NCBI RefSeq assembly: GCF_033473495.1
Contig: NC_088936.1
Coordinates: 4,526,001-4,590,000, forward strand
Reading direction: 5' to 3'
DNA length: 64,000 nt
Origin: Cercospora beticola
Taxonomy: Eukaryota > Ascomycota > Dothideomycetes > Mycosphaerellales > Mycosphaerellaceae
A model generated the notes under the pieces. That model made no database searches. It was not told the origin of the DNA and saw nothing but the letters and a program-made list of their open reading frames with translations. Below are positions 45,105 to 55,640 of this stretch, piece by piece. The position numbers and the translations under genes were made by a program. Position 1 is the first letter of the stretch. The number at the start of each line of letters is the position of its first letter.

Positions 45105-45727
45105 GGTCGGGCATGGAGCTTGAGTTCGCTTTCTCCGAACGATCAGATGAGGAAGAGAGCTTGTGAGGGAGCGGAGATGCGGCGTAGCCCCGTTTGAGCA
45201 AAATCGTCGCATCGGCATGGAATTCTGGGCAAATTCAAGCATAGAATCGGCTGCAAGCGTGAGTGAATGATGAATGGTACCAGCCCTCAGGGTTCTTGGA
45301 ACAGCAATTTCCTCACCCTGCTGTGAACTTGGTGACTTTGTTCAGTGGGGGCAGCAATCAAGGAAGATGGCAGACTCTAGCAGTGCAAGCTCATCACCTT
45401 CGCACCACCAAGATATGCGTACATTCTCATGTGATGCAGGTAGAACGTTCCTCGCGCGTGTTGAACGGAGCATGGCACGATCGTGAGGTCGTGCGTCAAG
45501 GGAGGGTGCGCAGAAGGTGAGGCACATTTGTTGGAGAAAACCAGGAGTCTAGTCAATCATTGACGCGGAGTCATCTCCATCAGGTAAGCGCAGTCTGGAG
45601 CTTCGATGACGACCTTCCCAATGCTTTCTTCCTCACAACTGCACAGCTGGAGCACAGATGTTGATGAAAGATGTCGCTATGAAATACACGATAAGCACTT
45701 CTCGAAAGCAGTTCGAATGCCTGTGAA
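45105..45727. other. Intergenic between F-box gene and COQ8
   Basis: 623 bp with no supportable gene; holds the COQ8 promoter. Confidence 0.5.
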
Positions 45728-48097
45728 ATGTCGGGCAAGCGGCTCATCGACGCCTCCAAACTTCTGTCCGCTGGCGGCTCAATAGCAAAGAATCACTTCC
45801 GGATACGAAAAGAGCAATATGACCTGTTCACTAAGACCTCGGGAGTGGCAAAGGCTGTGCAGAATCAGACAAGTCGCGTGACAGTCACCGTCGGTGCCGC
45901 GATAGAATTGGCAAAAAGATTCAACGACGATCGGCCAAGCTGGCAGAAACAGACAGAGGATGGCGTGGACTATGCTAAACAACAAGCTCAGGCGGTGAAC
46001 ACGGAGGCTGAGAACATTCGCAAGGATCTGAAGACCGCAGCGGTGAATGCTGGTTTGGAAGCACAGCCAGCTGAGGAGGGAAGAGCGCGGGATGATGGCA
46101 CACTGGCTAGTCTGCGAAAACGTGAACAGCAGCGGCAGGCTGAGGCACAAATACCAGCGCAGGCAGCAGAGACACAACCTGGAGCGAAGTCTGAAGTTGG
46201 ACAGGACACCTTCAATGAGAGATCTGAATCTGTCACTCCTGAGCTATCCTCTCTCCCTCGAACGAAGCTACCACGGCACGCGGAGGAGGTTCCGGAATCG
46301 AGTCAGGGACTTCAGCAAAAAGAGATCAACTCAGAGGTGTACCCATCACCAGCTCAATCGAAAGATGCAGAGTCAGAGTCACTGCCGGAAGGCATTGACC
46401 AGGTCTTCCACAGCCCGCGGATAGGAAAAATGCTGGGTGCCTCTGGAGGTGCTGGCACGAACCCATATGCGAAGAGGCAGAAGCTACCTCCGAAGCCTTT
46501 ACCAGAGATGATCGAGGCTGCAAGGCGGCGAGACGAGGAAAAGAAGGCAAAGGAGCAGCAAAGCGTCGAGACCGCGCAGGATACGTCACGACTCGCTGAA
46601 GATGTCCAGCCGCAGCCAGTCAGTCAGAACGTTACGCACGACCATGAGACGCAGCAGCTCGCCGCGGAGATAGCGAGTGCTGCGGATCCACAAGCTGCTG
46701 GTGCTCTAACAAACGAGGCAGACCAGCAACAGTCCAAAGCTTTCGAGATGCGCGAGTCCCGGGTGCCCGCAACGCGATTTGGACGTATTTGGCAGTACGG
46801 CGGCCTTGCCACAAGTATGGCATTTGGTGCAGTTGGCGAGAGCTTCAGCAGACTGGTTGGGGGCGGAAGCACGGGCAGTCTCATGTTGAGCGAAGGAAAC
46901 ATGAACCGACTGGTCGCGAAGCTCAGTCGAATGCGAGGTGCGGCTCTGAAACTAGGTCAGATGATGAGTTTTCAGGACAGCAAAATCTTGCCACCAACGA
47001 TCAACGCGGTTTTGCAGCGAGTACAGGACAGTGCTGACTACATGCCCTCGTCACAACGAGACAAAGTTCTCAGCAGAAACTTGGGCTTTGACTGGAGAGA
47101 GAAATTTGCGAGCTTCGAAGAGAAACCATTCGCCGCTGCCTCGATTGGACAGGTGCACAAAGCGACACTAAAAACTGACAAAGGCGAGGTGAAAGTAGCG
47201 GTCAAGGTGCAGTATCCTGGTGTGCGAAACAGCATCGACTCTGATCTGAACAACCTCTCTTTGCTGTTGACTGCGTCCAAGCTGCTGCCGAAAGGACTCT
47301 TCCTGGATCGCACCATTGCAAATGCGCGGACGGAACTGGGCTGGGAATGCGACTACGAGAGGGAAGCCAATGCGTGTATCAAATTTCGAGAAGAGTTGCT
47401 TACAGATGAGTCGGACACGTTCACTGTGCCAAAGATCTACACAGAAGCTTCCGGAGTGGATGTGCTTACAGCTGAGTTCATGGGTGGCACTGGCGTGACA
47501 AAAGTGCCTAACCTGACGCAAGCAGAGCGAGACTGGATTGGCTCCAATATTCTGCGTTTATGCTTGCGCGAGCTTATGGAGTTCAAGTTCATGCAAACTG
47601 ACCCTAACTGGACCAACTTCCTGTACAACCGATCGACAAAGAAGCTCGAGTTGCTAGACTTCGGTGCAAGTCGCGAATTCCCGGACAAGTTCGTCGTACC
47701 ATACTGCGAACTGCTTATCGCAGCATCGAAGGGAGACCGTGAGGCATGCAAGGACTTGTCTATCGAGCTAGGCTATCTCACAGGCCATGAGAGTTCGGCC
47801 ATGTTGAAAGCTCACGTCGATTCGATTCTGACTCTTGCAGAGCCTTTCGTGGCCGATGCACCAGAAGTTTACGACTTCAAAGGACAGACGGTTACAGACC
47901 GAGTACGACAAAACATCGGGCTCATGCTGAGAGAAAGGCTGGCGCCTCCGCCAGAAGAGACGTACAGTCTTCATCGCAAACTGAGTGGTGCGTTTCTACT
48001 ATGTGCACGATTGGAGAGCAAAGTGCATGCAAGAGAAATGTTCGCTCAAGCTGCAAGAGTGTGGCGAGGTAAAGCCGAGAAGGTCAAAGTAACGTGA
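45728..48097 (+). CDS. COQ8: COQ8/ABC1 atypical kinase of ubiquinone synthesis, long form
   Basis: Mitochondrial matrix UbiB-family ATPase/kinase required for assembly of the coenzyme Q synthome. Single exon, 789 aa. The UbiB hallmarks are all in the second half: the KxGQ motif KLGQ at 408-411 with following MMSFQD, the Ala-rich loop FAAASIGQVHKA, VAVKVQYPGV with the ATP-site Lys, ECDYEREA, the catalytic-loop segment QTDPNWTNFLYN and LLDFGASREF (DFG). Yeast Coq8 is about 500 residues; here roughly 330 residues of Gln-, Glu- and Ala-rich, low-complexity sequence separate a basic N-terminal segment from the kinase fold. I see no splice signals that would remove it cleanly. The ATG at 45728 follows AAA-like context. 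Confidence 0.9.
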   Translation: MSGKRLIDASKLLSAGGSIAKNHFRIRKEQYDLFTKTSGVAKAVQNQTSRVTVTVGAAIELAKRFNDDRPSWQKQTEDGVDYAKQQAQAVNTEAENIRKDLKTAAVNAGLEAQPAEEGRARDDGTLASLRKREQQRQAEAQIPAQAAETQPGAKSEVGQDTFNERSESVTPELSSLPRTKLPRHAEEVPESSQGLQQKEINSEVYPSPAQSKDAESESLPEGIDQVFHSPRIGKMLGASGGAGTNPYAKRQKLPPKPLPEMIEAARRRDEEKKAKEQQSVETAQDTSRLAEDVQPQPVSQNVTHDHETQQLAAEIASAADPQAAGALTNEADQQQSKAFEMRESRVPATRFGRIWQYGGLATSMAFGAVGESFSRLVGGGSTGSLMLSEGNMNRLVAKLSRMRGAALKLGQMMSFQDSKILPPTINAVLQRVQDSADYMPSSQRDKVLSRNLGFDWREKFASFEEKPFAAASIGQVHKATLKTDKGEVKVAVKVQYPGVRNSIDSDLNNLSLLLTASKLLPKGLFLDRTIANARTELGWECDYEREANACIKFREELLTDESDTFTVPKIYTEASGVDVLTAEFMGGTGVTKVPNLTQAERDWIGSNILRLCLRELMEFKFMQTDPNWTNFLYNRSTKKLELLDFGASREFPDKFVVPYCELLIAASKGDREACKDLSIELGYLTGHESSAMLKAHVDSILTLAEPFVADAPEVYDFKGQTVTDRVRQNIGLMLRERLAPPPEETYSLHRKLSGAFLLCARLESKVHAREMFAQAARVWRGKAEKVKVT

Positions 48098-48379
48098 ACA
48101 GTACGTACGTATAGACAAATGTAGAAATAGACTTGTACCGCATCTCGTGAAGTGCTGCGAAAGTATGTCGTTCTCCGGCAATGCACAACTTGTTTGATGA
48201 GTGATCAGGAAGAAGCCCGACCAGTCGGTTAAGAAGCTTACGCACGGGCCTCAAAGCCGGCCGAGGGTTGGCATATAATCGACCTCAGCTCTCGAATTCC
48301 ACTTGTGAGCCATCGTTTAGACCCTGAGTCTCTGCAGCAATCTATCTCTAGTCAAGATCTGATCACAACGCATACCAAG

Positions 48380-49293
48380 ATGGGCAAAGGTGGTAGGATC
48401 GATGTCTACCTGGACTGTAGTACGTCTCTCCTCGGTTCACAGCGCTGTAGCATGTCCAGGCGTCTCCCAGAGGTGCTTCGAATGAGCACCGCGAAATACC
48501 CAAAAACGAACAGAATTGCGCACAAAACTGACCATTCACAGATTCGCCATACTCATATTTCACGCACATGCACCTTCGTCGAATCCGACCCCAGTTAGCC
48601 AAGCACCACATCACAATCTCCATGCACCCCATTTTCCTTGGAGGAATCAACGTCGGATCGGGTAACAAACCGCCGTGGACACTGCCCGCCAAAGCCACCA
48701 TGGGTACATTTGACGGAGCACGCGCAAAGCAATATTTCAAAGTCCCCGAACCAGACAAGTTTTCCGCGCCACCATTCTTCCCCATCATGAGTCTCTTGCC
48801 CATGCGAGCTTTACTCTTTGTCCGAGAAGAATTATTGGATGTGGAAGGTAATTTTGAAGATCGAGAGAAGTTTGAGGTGGCCTTTGGGGAGTTGTGGAAT
48901 ATGTTGTGGAGGGAACATGAGGATATTAGTAAACCTGAGGTTTTGGTGAAGTGTCTTGGGAGGCATTTGAAGAAAGAGGAAGCGGAGAGGGCTGTGAAGG
49001 CTGCGAAGGAGGAGAAGTGGAAGAAGATGTTGGTGGATGAGACGGGGAGGTTGGTGGAGAAGGGGGCTTATGGTGCGCCGTGGTTTATTGTTACGAATGC
49101 GAAGGGTGTGGAGGAGCCATTTTTTGGAAGTGATCGGTAAGTTCTTTGAAGTTCGAAGTTGGGGTTTGAGGTTTGGGTATCGGGACGCTGACTTTGGGCT
49201 CCTAGCTTCCATTATATTTATCAATTCTTGGGCGTACCGTTCAGAGATATTGAGATTTTGCCGCCGGGTGGCGAGAAAGAGGCGAAGCTGTAG
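48380..49293 (+). CDS. Kappa-class glutathione S-transferase / DsbA-like isomerase
   Basis: Thioredoxin-fold protein of the 2-hydroxychromene-2-carboxylate isomerase/GST-kappa family. Exons 48380-48419, 48542-49136 and 49206-49293; introns 122 and 69 bp; 240 aa. The start IDVYLDCNSPYSYF (with the codon for Asn made by the first splice) is the family's first strand and active-site turn, containing the SPYS serine that activates glutathione. The middle is the helical insertion, with PMRALLFVREE and a charged segment. GAYGAPWFIV is the conserved cis-Pro loop, and the last exon ends FHYIYQFLGVPFRD. A TATA-like TATAATC lies near 48274. It may conjugate or reduce lipid peroxides; compartment (mitochondrion or peroxisome) is not apparent. 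Confidence 0.9.
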
Positions 49294-49767
49294 ACACAGG
49301 AAGACTCATATATGTACTCTATGATTGCTGATTGAAGTTTGATAGGCACGCAACAAGATAAGGCTTTGCAGACAAGGCGTCAAAACTAATTTATGAGAAA
49401 GTGTGCGCATCGCCTCCGTGTGCTTGCAACTCTCCTTTCCACGTCAGTAAGAGTCAACTGCGCGATAGTACGTCTTCTCGTTGCGATCGAATTCTACCGC
49501 TTCGCCATCGCTGGACAACTAACATCGTGGCTGCACGACATACTGCAGCACTGACTTGAAACCACTAGCCTCAGAACGGATGGTGAATGTCAGACCTGAC
49601 GTAGAACAGGTGGGACAAATCTGGTGAAACACTGAGTGGTGAATAGCCTTTTTCATCAGATCAAGCTCGTCTCTTCGATAAAAGATCCCTTCTTTCCACT
49701 CGGACACATCGACAACAGACTTTCACCCAGCAATTTCATTTTCCCGAGCGAGCGAGCACTTGCAAGA
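49294..49767. other. Intergenic between GST-kappa and RBR gene
   Basis: 474 bp without a recognisable feature. Confidence 0.5.
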
Positions 49768-50916
49768 ATGTCGCAGCCCGATCAAGCATACGAATTCGGT
49801 GGCCCTATGTCGGAGGCCGAGCTTCAGTACGAGTGCGTCGGTTGCGGAGACACCATGCGCCCTCCAAGCGCAGCATCTATCCACGGACTCGAATTCTGTC
49901 AGCAATGCTTCAACGCCGGTATCCGTCCTCTCTTCGAACAATATCTTGCGAACGAACTTGCGCCCGTCGTTTGGCAGGGCCGAGCGATCAGTTTCAACGT
50001 TGTGCGACACCAATTCTCTGCAGAGTTCGTTTCGGCATTTAGAGAGCGCGTAAGGGAGTACGCTGTGCTGCCGAGAAATCGCATCTACTGCGCTGGGAAG
50101 ATTCAAGGAATTCCTTGTGAGAAGTTTCTTGGAGATAAACGACGTTGGCGCAATGAGGCGTTCTGTCTTGAATGCAAGTCCGAGACTTGTACCTCTTGTG
50201 CTGCGATCATCGACCTTGGCGAACTTGAGCACAAATGCGCGATTCAGCTTGATCCGCTCGCTGATTTGGTTCGAGGCGCGGATTACCAGCTATGCCCGAA
50301 GTGCGGCCTCAAAGTCGAGTTGGCTGAAGCTTGCAATCACATGCAGTGCCAGTTGGCCGCGTGCGGCGGTACTTCATTCTGCTACACCTGCGGCGAAGAG
50401 GTAGTTGCACGCGATGGTCACTGGTCGGCTGGCCGTCTCTGCCCACGTTACAATTTACCGAATCCACTGAAGCCAATGACACGAGACCGCCTAGCAGAGG
50501 AAAGCTACATCCGGGAGCACGCGATGGTTCGCCCTGCGAGAGACGAACTACACCGCGTGCGGAAAAACTTGGTTCTCAGTCGCCAAGTTCTGTCTGAAGA
50601 TCGCCTGGGGCTACTACATCATCCAGATGCTCAGGAAGCCCAGCGAGCACTGATTAAAGCTATGAGGCCTTTCCTAATGGCGTTCGATAGATTGGAAGGA
50701 AGAATACTTGAACACGGCCCAGTGGTGAAAAAGAGAGCTGCTCTTGCCCCAGCGATCAGGGAGGCGTATCTCAGTGGGATAGCGAAGGATGATCGTGCTT
50801 CGTTGCTGCAGTATCCCGCAATTGCCAGCGGATATGCCGATCTGGAGAGAACCATTGCCGCCGCGCCCAGGGACGAAATTTTTGCTGAACTCGTTCGTCA
50901 GCTACAGCAAGAGTAA
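49768..50916 (+). CDS. RBR-type (RING-IBR-RING2) protein, probable E3 ubiquitin ligase
   Basis: Single exon, 382 aa from the first ATG at 49768; the frame is open further upstream but only from a GTG. A short N-terminal zinc motif (ECVGCGD...EFCQQCF) resembles a reduced RING1. An IBR-like middle follows, with CAGKIQGIPC, FCLECKSETCTSC and a His-Cys pair (EHKC). Then comes a RING2 segment, LCPKCGLKVELAEACNHMQC...CGGTSFCYTCGEE, with the ACNHM cysteine at the position of the catalytic Cys of RBR ligases. The C-terminal 150 residues are helical and family-specific. Such proteins are numerous in moulds; whether this one is an active ligase depends on that Cys and on the abbreviated RING1. Confidence 0.82.
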   Translation: MSQPDQAYEFGGPMSEAELQYECVGCGDTMRPPSAASIHGLEFCQQCFNAGIRPLFEQYLANELAPVVWQGRAISFNVVRHQFSAEFVSAFRERVREYAVLPRNRIYCAGKIQGIPCEKFLGDKRRWRNEAFCLECKSETCTSCAAIIDLGELEHKCAIQLDPLADLVRGADYQLCPKCGLKVELAEACNHMQCQLAACGGTSFCYTCGEEVVARDGHWSAGRLCPRYNLPNPLKPMTRDRLAEESYIREHAMVRPARDELHRVRKNLVLSRQVLSEDRLGLLHHPDAQEAQRALIKAMRPFLMAFDRLEGRILEHGPVVKKRAALAPAIREAYLSGIAKDDRASLLQYPAIASGYADLERTIAAAPRDEIFAELVRQLQQE

Positions 50917-51691
50917 GAGAGCTAGGATCAGCCTTTCGGTTGTGTCGGTGTGGAACGAGGAGGACGCAATATTGGAGAAAGAAGGGCACTTTGTTGGCAA
51001 AAATGTTTCTTGATGCGTGGCACTATCCACCGGAAAGGGGGCATCTTGTCGGGTGTTTCAATTGTGTGACCTGTATGGAATGCCGGGAGACATGTACGAC
51101 AGGATGTAAATCAGAGACTGCAGCTCATGGTACTCGGTGAGAGAGGCCGCGGTATTCGTACGCATCCCTGATAGAAGTTCGCAATGAGAAGTTTAACTCG
51201 ACACGAGGGGAACTCCTGCCATCGGATGGTGGTCAAGAGCAGTCGCCATCTTGTATAACCGTGGCTACCTCTAAATGCAACTACCTCTGAGTGCAACCGC
51301 AGGTCGCTCAGCCAATCACCAAAGCTTCTCATGAATCGAGAGCCAATCTAGTTAGACGCTTGCACTCAGAGGTCGTTTCATTTAGAGATGGTCACGGTTA
51401 GTAACAACAAGCCTCCGCTCCGCCTTCGGATGAGGGCGGCCTCGCGAACGTGAACGCCTCACCCGATCTCACATGTCTTGGCACCCACATAAGGACTGGT
51501 AGCTTCCAGATTGGGCTAAGTGAACACAACCGACATGCAGCCAAGCGCGTATAGCCTCATGCATCGCTGAAGCCCCGTCGGAACCTCGAGGGCAGTGTTC
51601 GAAGGATGAGAGGTGGTTCTTGACTTCAGCTGTTCATGCAGTCTGTAGACCTCTTCCTCTTCGCTTGCCACCGTCGGTCTTCTTGACAACC
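50917..51691. other. Intergenic containing a MITE-like element
   Basis: 775 bp. The inverted-repeat element at 51258-51398 is the only structure; the rest is unremarkable and includes the promoter of the next gene. Confidence 0.5.
51258..51398. mobile_element. MITE-like element with about 39-bp terminal inverted repeats
   Basis: The left arm, from ACCGTGG at 51258, and the right arm, ending CACGGT at 51398, are inverted repeats of roughly 39 bp with six mismatches, around a 63-bp loop. Both ends are flanked by TA (51256-51257 and 51399-51400), the target duplication of Tc1/mariner-type elements. The left arm itself is two 16-bp tandem units (CTACCTCTRARTGCAA). It encodes nothing and would move only with a transposase from elsewhere. 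Confidence 0.6.
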
Positions 51692-52862
51692 ATGTTTGTT
51701 ACACGACAGCTACGCATAGACGCCTTCCTCTTTCATTTACTTCTGTTCAATGTATACGCACTTGTTGAAGGCGGAGTCGCTCCTCACCGTTCACTGATCA
51801 CGCCCACGCCGGCAGTCCGCGGGCAAGACGATGCTCACCAAGCCTTGCGTAGACAGCTCGCCACTACTTCTCTGGCGGATACGTGTGGATATGTGAATGC
51901 AGCAGTGTGTAAGTCTCATCTAACCTCAGTGCTCTTTTGGCAAGTCCTGATAAGTGCGCAGTGGAACCTCGGGGATGCGCGCAGGGCTACACCTGCTACG
52001 CTGAGAGCAGCCTTAGCGTTGCCGGTGGCTGCTGTCGCCTTGGTGATGCTGCGAATTGCCAACTCCCTACGGCTTGCGTCGCGCAGGCGGACAGATCAAG
52101 TTCCTGTGACAGCTCATGTAGTGCAGATGAGCGAACAACGAAGTGGTATGTGTTCTTTCTTCCGCTGTTTCAATTGTCGACGGCCTAGATGACTGCAACA
52201 CGACTGACTTGTAATATTTCAGTGATTTGGCTTCCCCTTACTGCTACACAAACTACTGGCCTACACCAGGCCAGACGTTTTCGGAAGTCGGCTGTACTAC
52301 AGCCCAAGGTCAATTCGCGTACGTGTATAGCACGTACACTGGATTCGGAGCCGAGATAGAAGATCTTACCACTGGGTCTCAAGCAACCAATCCTCCAATC
52401 TCAGCAACAAATACCAACGTCAACACTGGCGACTCTGAGCAGACTGGCAGTAGCTCCCCATCCGGCACCTCGGTCGCAGCTGGCAGTGATGACAACGGAG
52501 GCTCGAGTGGTTCCTCGACGAACACAGGCGCGATAGCGGGCGGTGTAGTAGGCGGTGTTGCGGTGCTTGGTCTGATCGCAGCACTGATCACCTGGATCGT
52601 GCTCCGCAACCGAAGAAAAGAGCGAGCAGCCATGGCGACAGCAGGCGGCTCTGGTGATGGCCAAGGGGAGTTTAATGGCAACAACGAGCTCAAGCCTCCA
52701 CAGGAACATATCATTGCTGTATCGCCAAGTTCTTCGCACACACTTCCGCGGAGACCAGTGGGACAGGAGTTGCAGGCGGGAGTCGACAGACACGAAGTCG
52801 CTGGCTATGCGGAGGCGAGGGAGCTACAGAACCAACCTAGGAGGGTTCCAGAACTTCCATGA
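51692..52862 (+). CDS. Cysteine-rich single-pass membrane protein (stress-sensor-like)
   Basis: Type I plasma-membrane protein of unknown function. Exons 51692-51908, 51962-52145 and 52223-52862; introns 53 and 77 bp; 346 aa. A signal peptide (FLFHLLLFNVYALVEG) leads into a Cys-rich ectodomain (RGCAQGYTCYAE, GGCCRLGD, SSSCDSSC, CYTNYW, VGCTTA). A Ser/Thr/Asn-rich stretch, likely O-glycosylated, follows. One transmembrane helix (AIAGGVVGGVAVLGLIAALITWIV) is capped by RNRRKER and a Pro-rich cytosolic tail. The layout matches fungal Mid2/SKG6-like sensors and many secreted-to-membrane fungal hypotheticals. The first intron has alternative edges; I use the GTAAGT donor at 51909 and the GCGCAG acceptor at 51961. 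Confidence 0.75.
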
Positions 52863-53497
52863 GAAATCGACGTGCGTAGCCAGCACAAACAATAGCTGAA
52901 AGACCACCATGCCTGTCAGCAAGCAAGAATTGAGTTTGTCGTACGTACGCCATTTGGTCTGTTTGCTTTGCGAATGGATATAACAGTGAGATTCTCATCT
53001 GTATTCCCTCAGTCCCTCAGCCGCTTCGCAGAATCATCCCAGTAGGTAAAAACAGTCATAGACTAAATCGGCCAGATTGTCGAGCAGATTTGCTGAACAC
53101 GGGCACATCAGACCCGAGATTAGCTTCATCAGCATGTGCTCAGCAACACAATTGCAGTGCCGAATTTGCAACGGCAAACACGTCCGAATCATCCATTGCG
53201 GAAAGAACGGCAAGCACACAGCCATCATGCCCAAGCGTTGCCGTGAGAACCTCGAGATCCGGGCCGAACACAAGATCAAGGTTGAGAGATGGTGTCGATG
53301 CCCAGGCGGAAGGGAAAATTGAAAGACGGAGTCGCTCGGGTCAGGCGCAATGATGAAAGACGGCTCGGTCATCTGGACTTGCATGGTTGTTGAAGGCAAG
53401 CCAGACTTGGAATACGTCTTTGCATCCTCTCGTTTCCACCCTGTGGAGACTGCTGTCGAGGAGACGAGTAGAAATGGCATGAGTTGATGAGCCATTG
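52863..53497. other. Intergenic, convergent 3' ends
   Basis: 635 bp between two stops. A 155-codon minus-strand frame (to 53501) begins inside the RIT1 stop and has no ATG-proximal gene features, so it is likely 3' UTR. Confidence 0.45.
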
Positions 53498-54946
53498 TCA
53501 TCCCATTAGCCAGGAGTTGACGCTTTGCAGAGTTGCCCGACTGGGACTCGCATCTGGAATAGAGATCACAATCCAGCTCAATCTTTGCTTAATCAAGTTC
53601 TTGTTCACTGAAATTTTGTCCGAACTTTGCTTGAAGAGCCCGCTGTCGTCGAAGCACTTGCACAGCAGTGCGAGAGCCACCCCCACAGAAAGATCCTTGC
53701 CGGTATGGCAAGTGACCAGTACTTTCGTGTTGCTGTCCAGTGTTGACAAGAGCATTTCCAGCTTGAGCAGCTCCGTACGAAGCATTCGGCTGCCATTCTT
53801 ACCTTCTGGTAAGCTAAGGACAATGTATCGGTCTTTCATTGCCTTGACCAGGGATTCATCTGGCTTAGTCGTGCATGAGATCACGAAATCGAAGTCGCCC
53901 GGTCTTATTACTTCAGCAGCTGTATTCGTCCCGACGTAGAGGTTACAAGTTGGCCTGATGGGCCTAGGGGCTGCTCTGTCGATGTCCTTCCGAGCGTCGG
54001 CCACGATCTCGCCAATAAGCTGTGGCAACTCATCTTCCGAGGCTGCGATCAACTGTTCCCTACATCTCCAGAACATTGTAGCGTTCAGTCCCAAGGACCA
54101 ACTTTCGGGATCATCTGCTGCGCCTTGGACGTAATCGGATGTCGCAGAGGTCTCGTTACTTGTTTGGTTTGACGCCGTGCAAAGTACGATCAAATTCGCT
54201 TCCCTTGCTCTGCTCAGATCTTCTTGATTGGGCATCTCGTCTCCAGGTCTTTGCCAGGAAAGTCTTATCGGTCTTCCGTTCAATTTGTTCCTCAGCCCTT
54301 CCAGATCGAGAGCCAAACGCTTGGCGTCTTCCACCCAGCCTTGCACACGGCTCTCAATCTGTGCATGCTCACTCTCGCTCACAACGTCACTCGGCGTGTG
54401 CAACTCCAGGTCTTCTCCATTTCTGTGGTCGGGGAACAGTATACGATTCCAGACACAAGCCCAGAGCGGCACAGTCTTACTCATGGCATCCGACATACTT
54501 TTGCCTCTTCGTGTGGAGTCAATTATGACCACACAACCTCCTCTCGCCTCGGTCGCCCCACTACTTCGATTGTCCTCAGCATTGTAGCCGTGAGCACGCT
54601 GGGCGTCATCTGCAGAACTTTGCAAATAATCAAACAGTGTGAAATTCAGTCTTCTCAGACTGAATGCCCACTGCCCAAAGTGCCCGTCTGTACTTTTGAA
54701 GTACACGCTCCCTCGTTTCCGGTCTGGCGGAATATACCAGCTCCCGCAGCGCTCGTTCGCTATGAGTGGGGCATCATTGTAAGCTTCGGATACGGAGACC
54801 ACAAATTTGGAGTCTTGATAAATGGATTGTAGGCGATTGTGAATAGTAAGATTCGACCGCTTGAGGTCGGAGAGCGCTTGCTTGAGGACCTGGGAGGCAG
54901 GAGAGAAGATGATGTCTTGTTGTTGGAGGACTTGCGGCGGAGACAT
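53498..54946 (-). CDS. RIT1: tRNA A64-2'-O-ribosylphosphate transferase
   Basis: Adds a phosphoribosyl group to A64 of initiator tRNA-Met, keeping it out of elongation. Single exon, 482 aa, start ATG at 54946; the open frame reaches 55081 but that leader is low-complexity. Family features: an N-terminal helix pair (NRLQSIYQDSKFV), ANERCGSWYIPP, VYFKSTDGHFGQWAFSLRRLN, GCVVIIDSTRRGKSMSDAMSKTVPLW, DELPQLI and, at the C terminus, VTCHTGKDLSVGVALALLC, a phosphatase-like P-loop as seen in all Rit1 proteins. The C-terminal domain alone could be mistaken for a dual-specificity phosphatase; the order of the other motifs rules that out. Confidence 0.95.
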   Translation of the reverse strand: MSPPQVLQQQDIIFSPASQVLKQALSDLKRSNLTIHNRLQSIYQDSKFVVSVSEAYNDAPLIANERCGSWYIPPDRKRGSVYFKSTDGHFGQWAFSLRRLNFTLFDYLQSSADDAQRAHGYNAEDNRSSGATEARGGCVVIIDSTRRGKSMSDAMSKTVPLWACVWNRILFPDHRNGEDLELHTPSDVVSESEHAQIESRVQGWVEDAKRLALDLEGLRNKLNGRPIRLSWQRPGDEMPNQEDLSRAREANLIVLCTASNQTSNETSATSDYVQGAADDPESWSLGLNATMFWRCREQLIAASEDELPQLIGEIVADARKDIDRAAPRPIRPTCNLYVGTNTAAEVIRPGDFDFVISCTTKPDESLVKAMKDRYIVLSLPEGKNGSRMLRTELLKLEMLLSTLDSNTKVLVTCHTGKDLSVGVALALLCKCFDDSGLFKQSSDKISVNKNLIKQRLSWIVISIPDASPSRATLQSVNSWLMG

Positions 54947-55640
54947 GGTTTGTAGAGGATAGCTATGGGAGCGGCAAGAGAGATTTGAGGAAGTCGCAAG
55001 TTGAGAAGTTTGAGTGCCTGAGGTTGACTTTCTCGCTAACAGTTCACACAACAACAAGAGGCTGAGGTGAGGCGTCGACACACATCGGACGAGAATTGGT
55101 GATTTTGCGATCTGTGGTCACAACGAGGGAGACAATTTCGCAGACACAGAGCGACGACTGAGAAGCGCTGTCATTGTCACTCATAACCCATACTGCTGAC
55201 CATTCACCTCTGTGGAGGACAGGCGTCCGTGAGATATTACAATTATCATTCGCGCTCCGAGAGTACCGCATTCCACCTCGAATATTTCAACGCTGCAACC
55301 GAAGCTTGCCCGGCTACTTGGGTACGGACATGTGCCGATGCATGTTCCAAGTAGATGCACTCATCGTTCTGTTGTCAAATCGTGGTTTGCTTTGCAGCAG
55401 TCTGCGCAGCGACATGGCCGTAGACTGTCCATGCCCCGGATAAGGCACTGCCGCTCGCTGTACTCGTTTGAAGCAAATCCTCCCTATGCTGAACGCTGAT
55501 CCTTTGAAAGCAGTCGTTGCACGTGGCGTGCGTGTCGCCTACTGAACGGCTAGCCCAGACCAGGTCCGCCTGGGTGCTGTATTGAACGTCTCGCACGCCA
55601 GACCGCAATTGTGTGTAGTGTTGTTGAGTCCGCATCAGCA
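54947..55640. other. Intergenic between SEC72 and RIT1
   Basis: 694 bp, the RIT1 promoter and the SEC72 3' flank; no gene supported. Confidence 0.5.

Noticed and set aside
53034..53501. 155-codon minus-strand frame downstream of RIT1
   Set aside because: It begins within the RIT1 stop codon, overlaps equally open frames on the other strand and shows no domain; most likely 3' UTR.
53498..53900. Dual-specificity phosphatase reading of the CHTGKDLS segment
   Set aside because: This is the standard C-terminal domain of Rit1, and the upstream motifs are all Rit1-specific.
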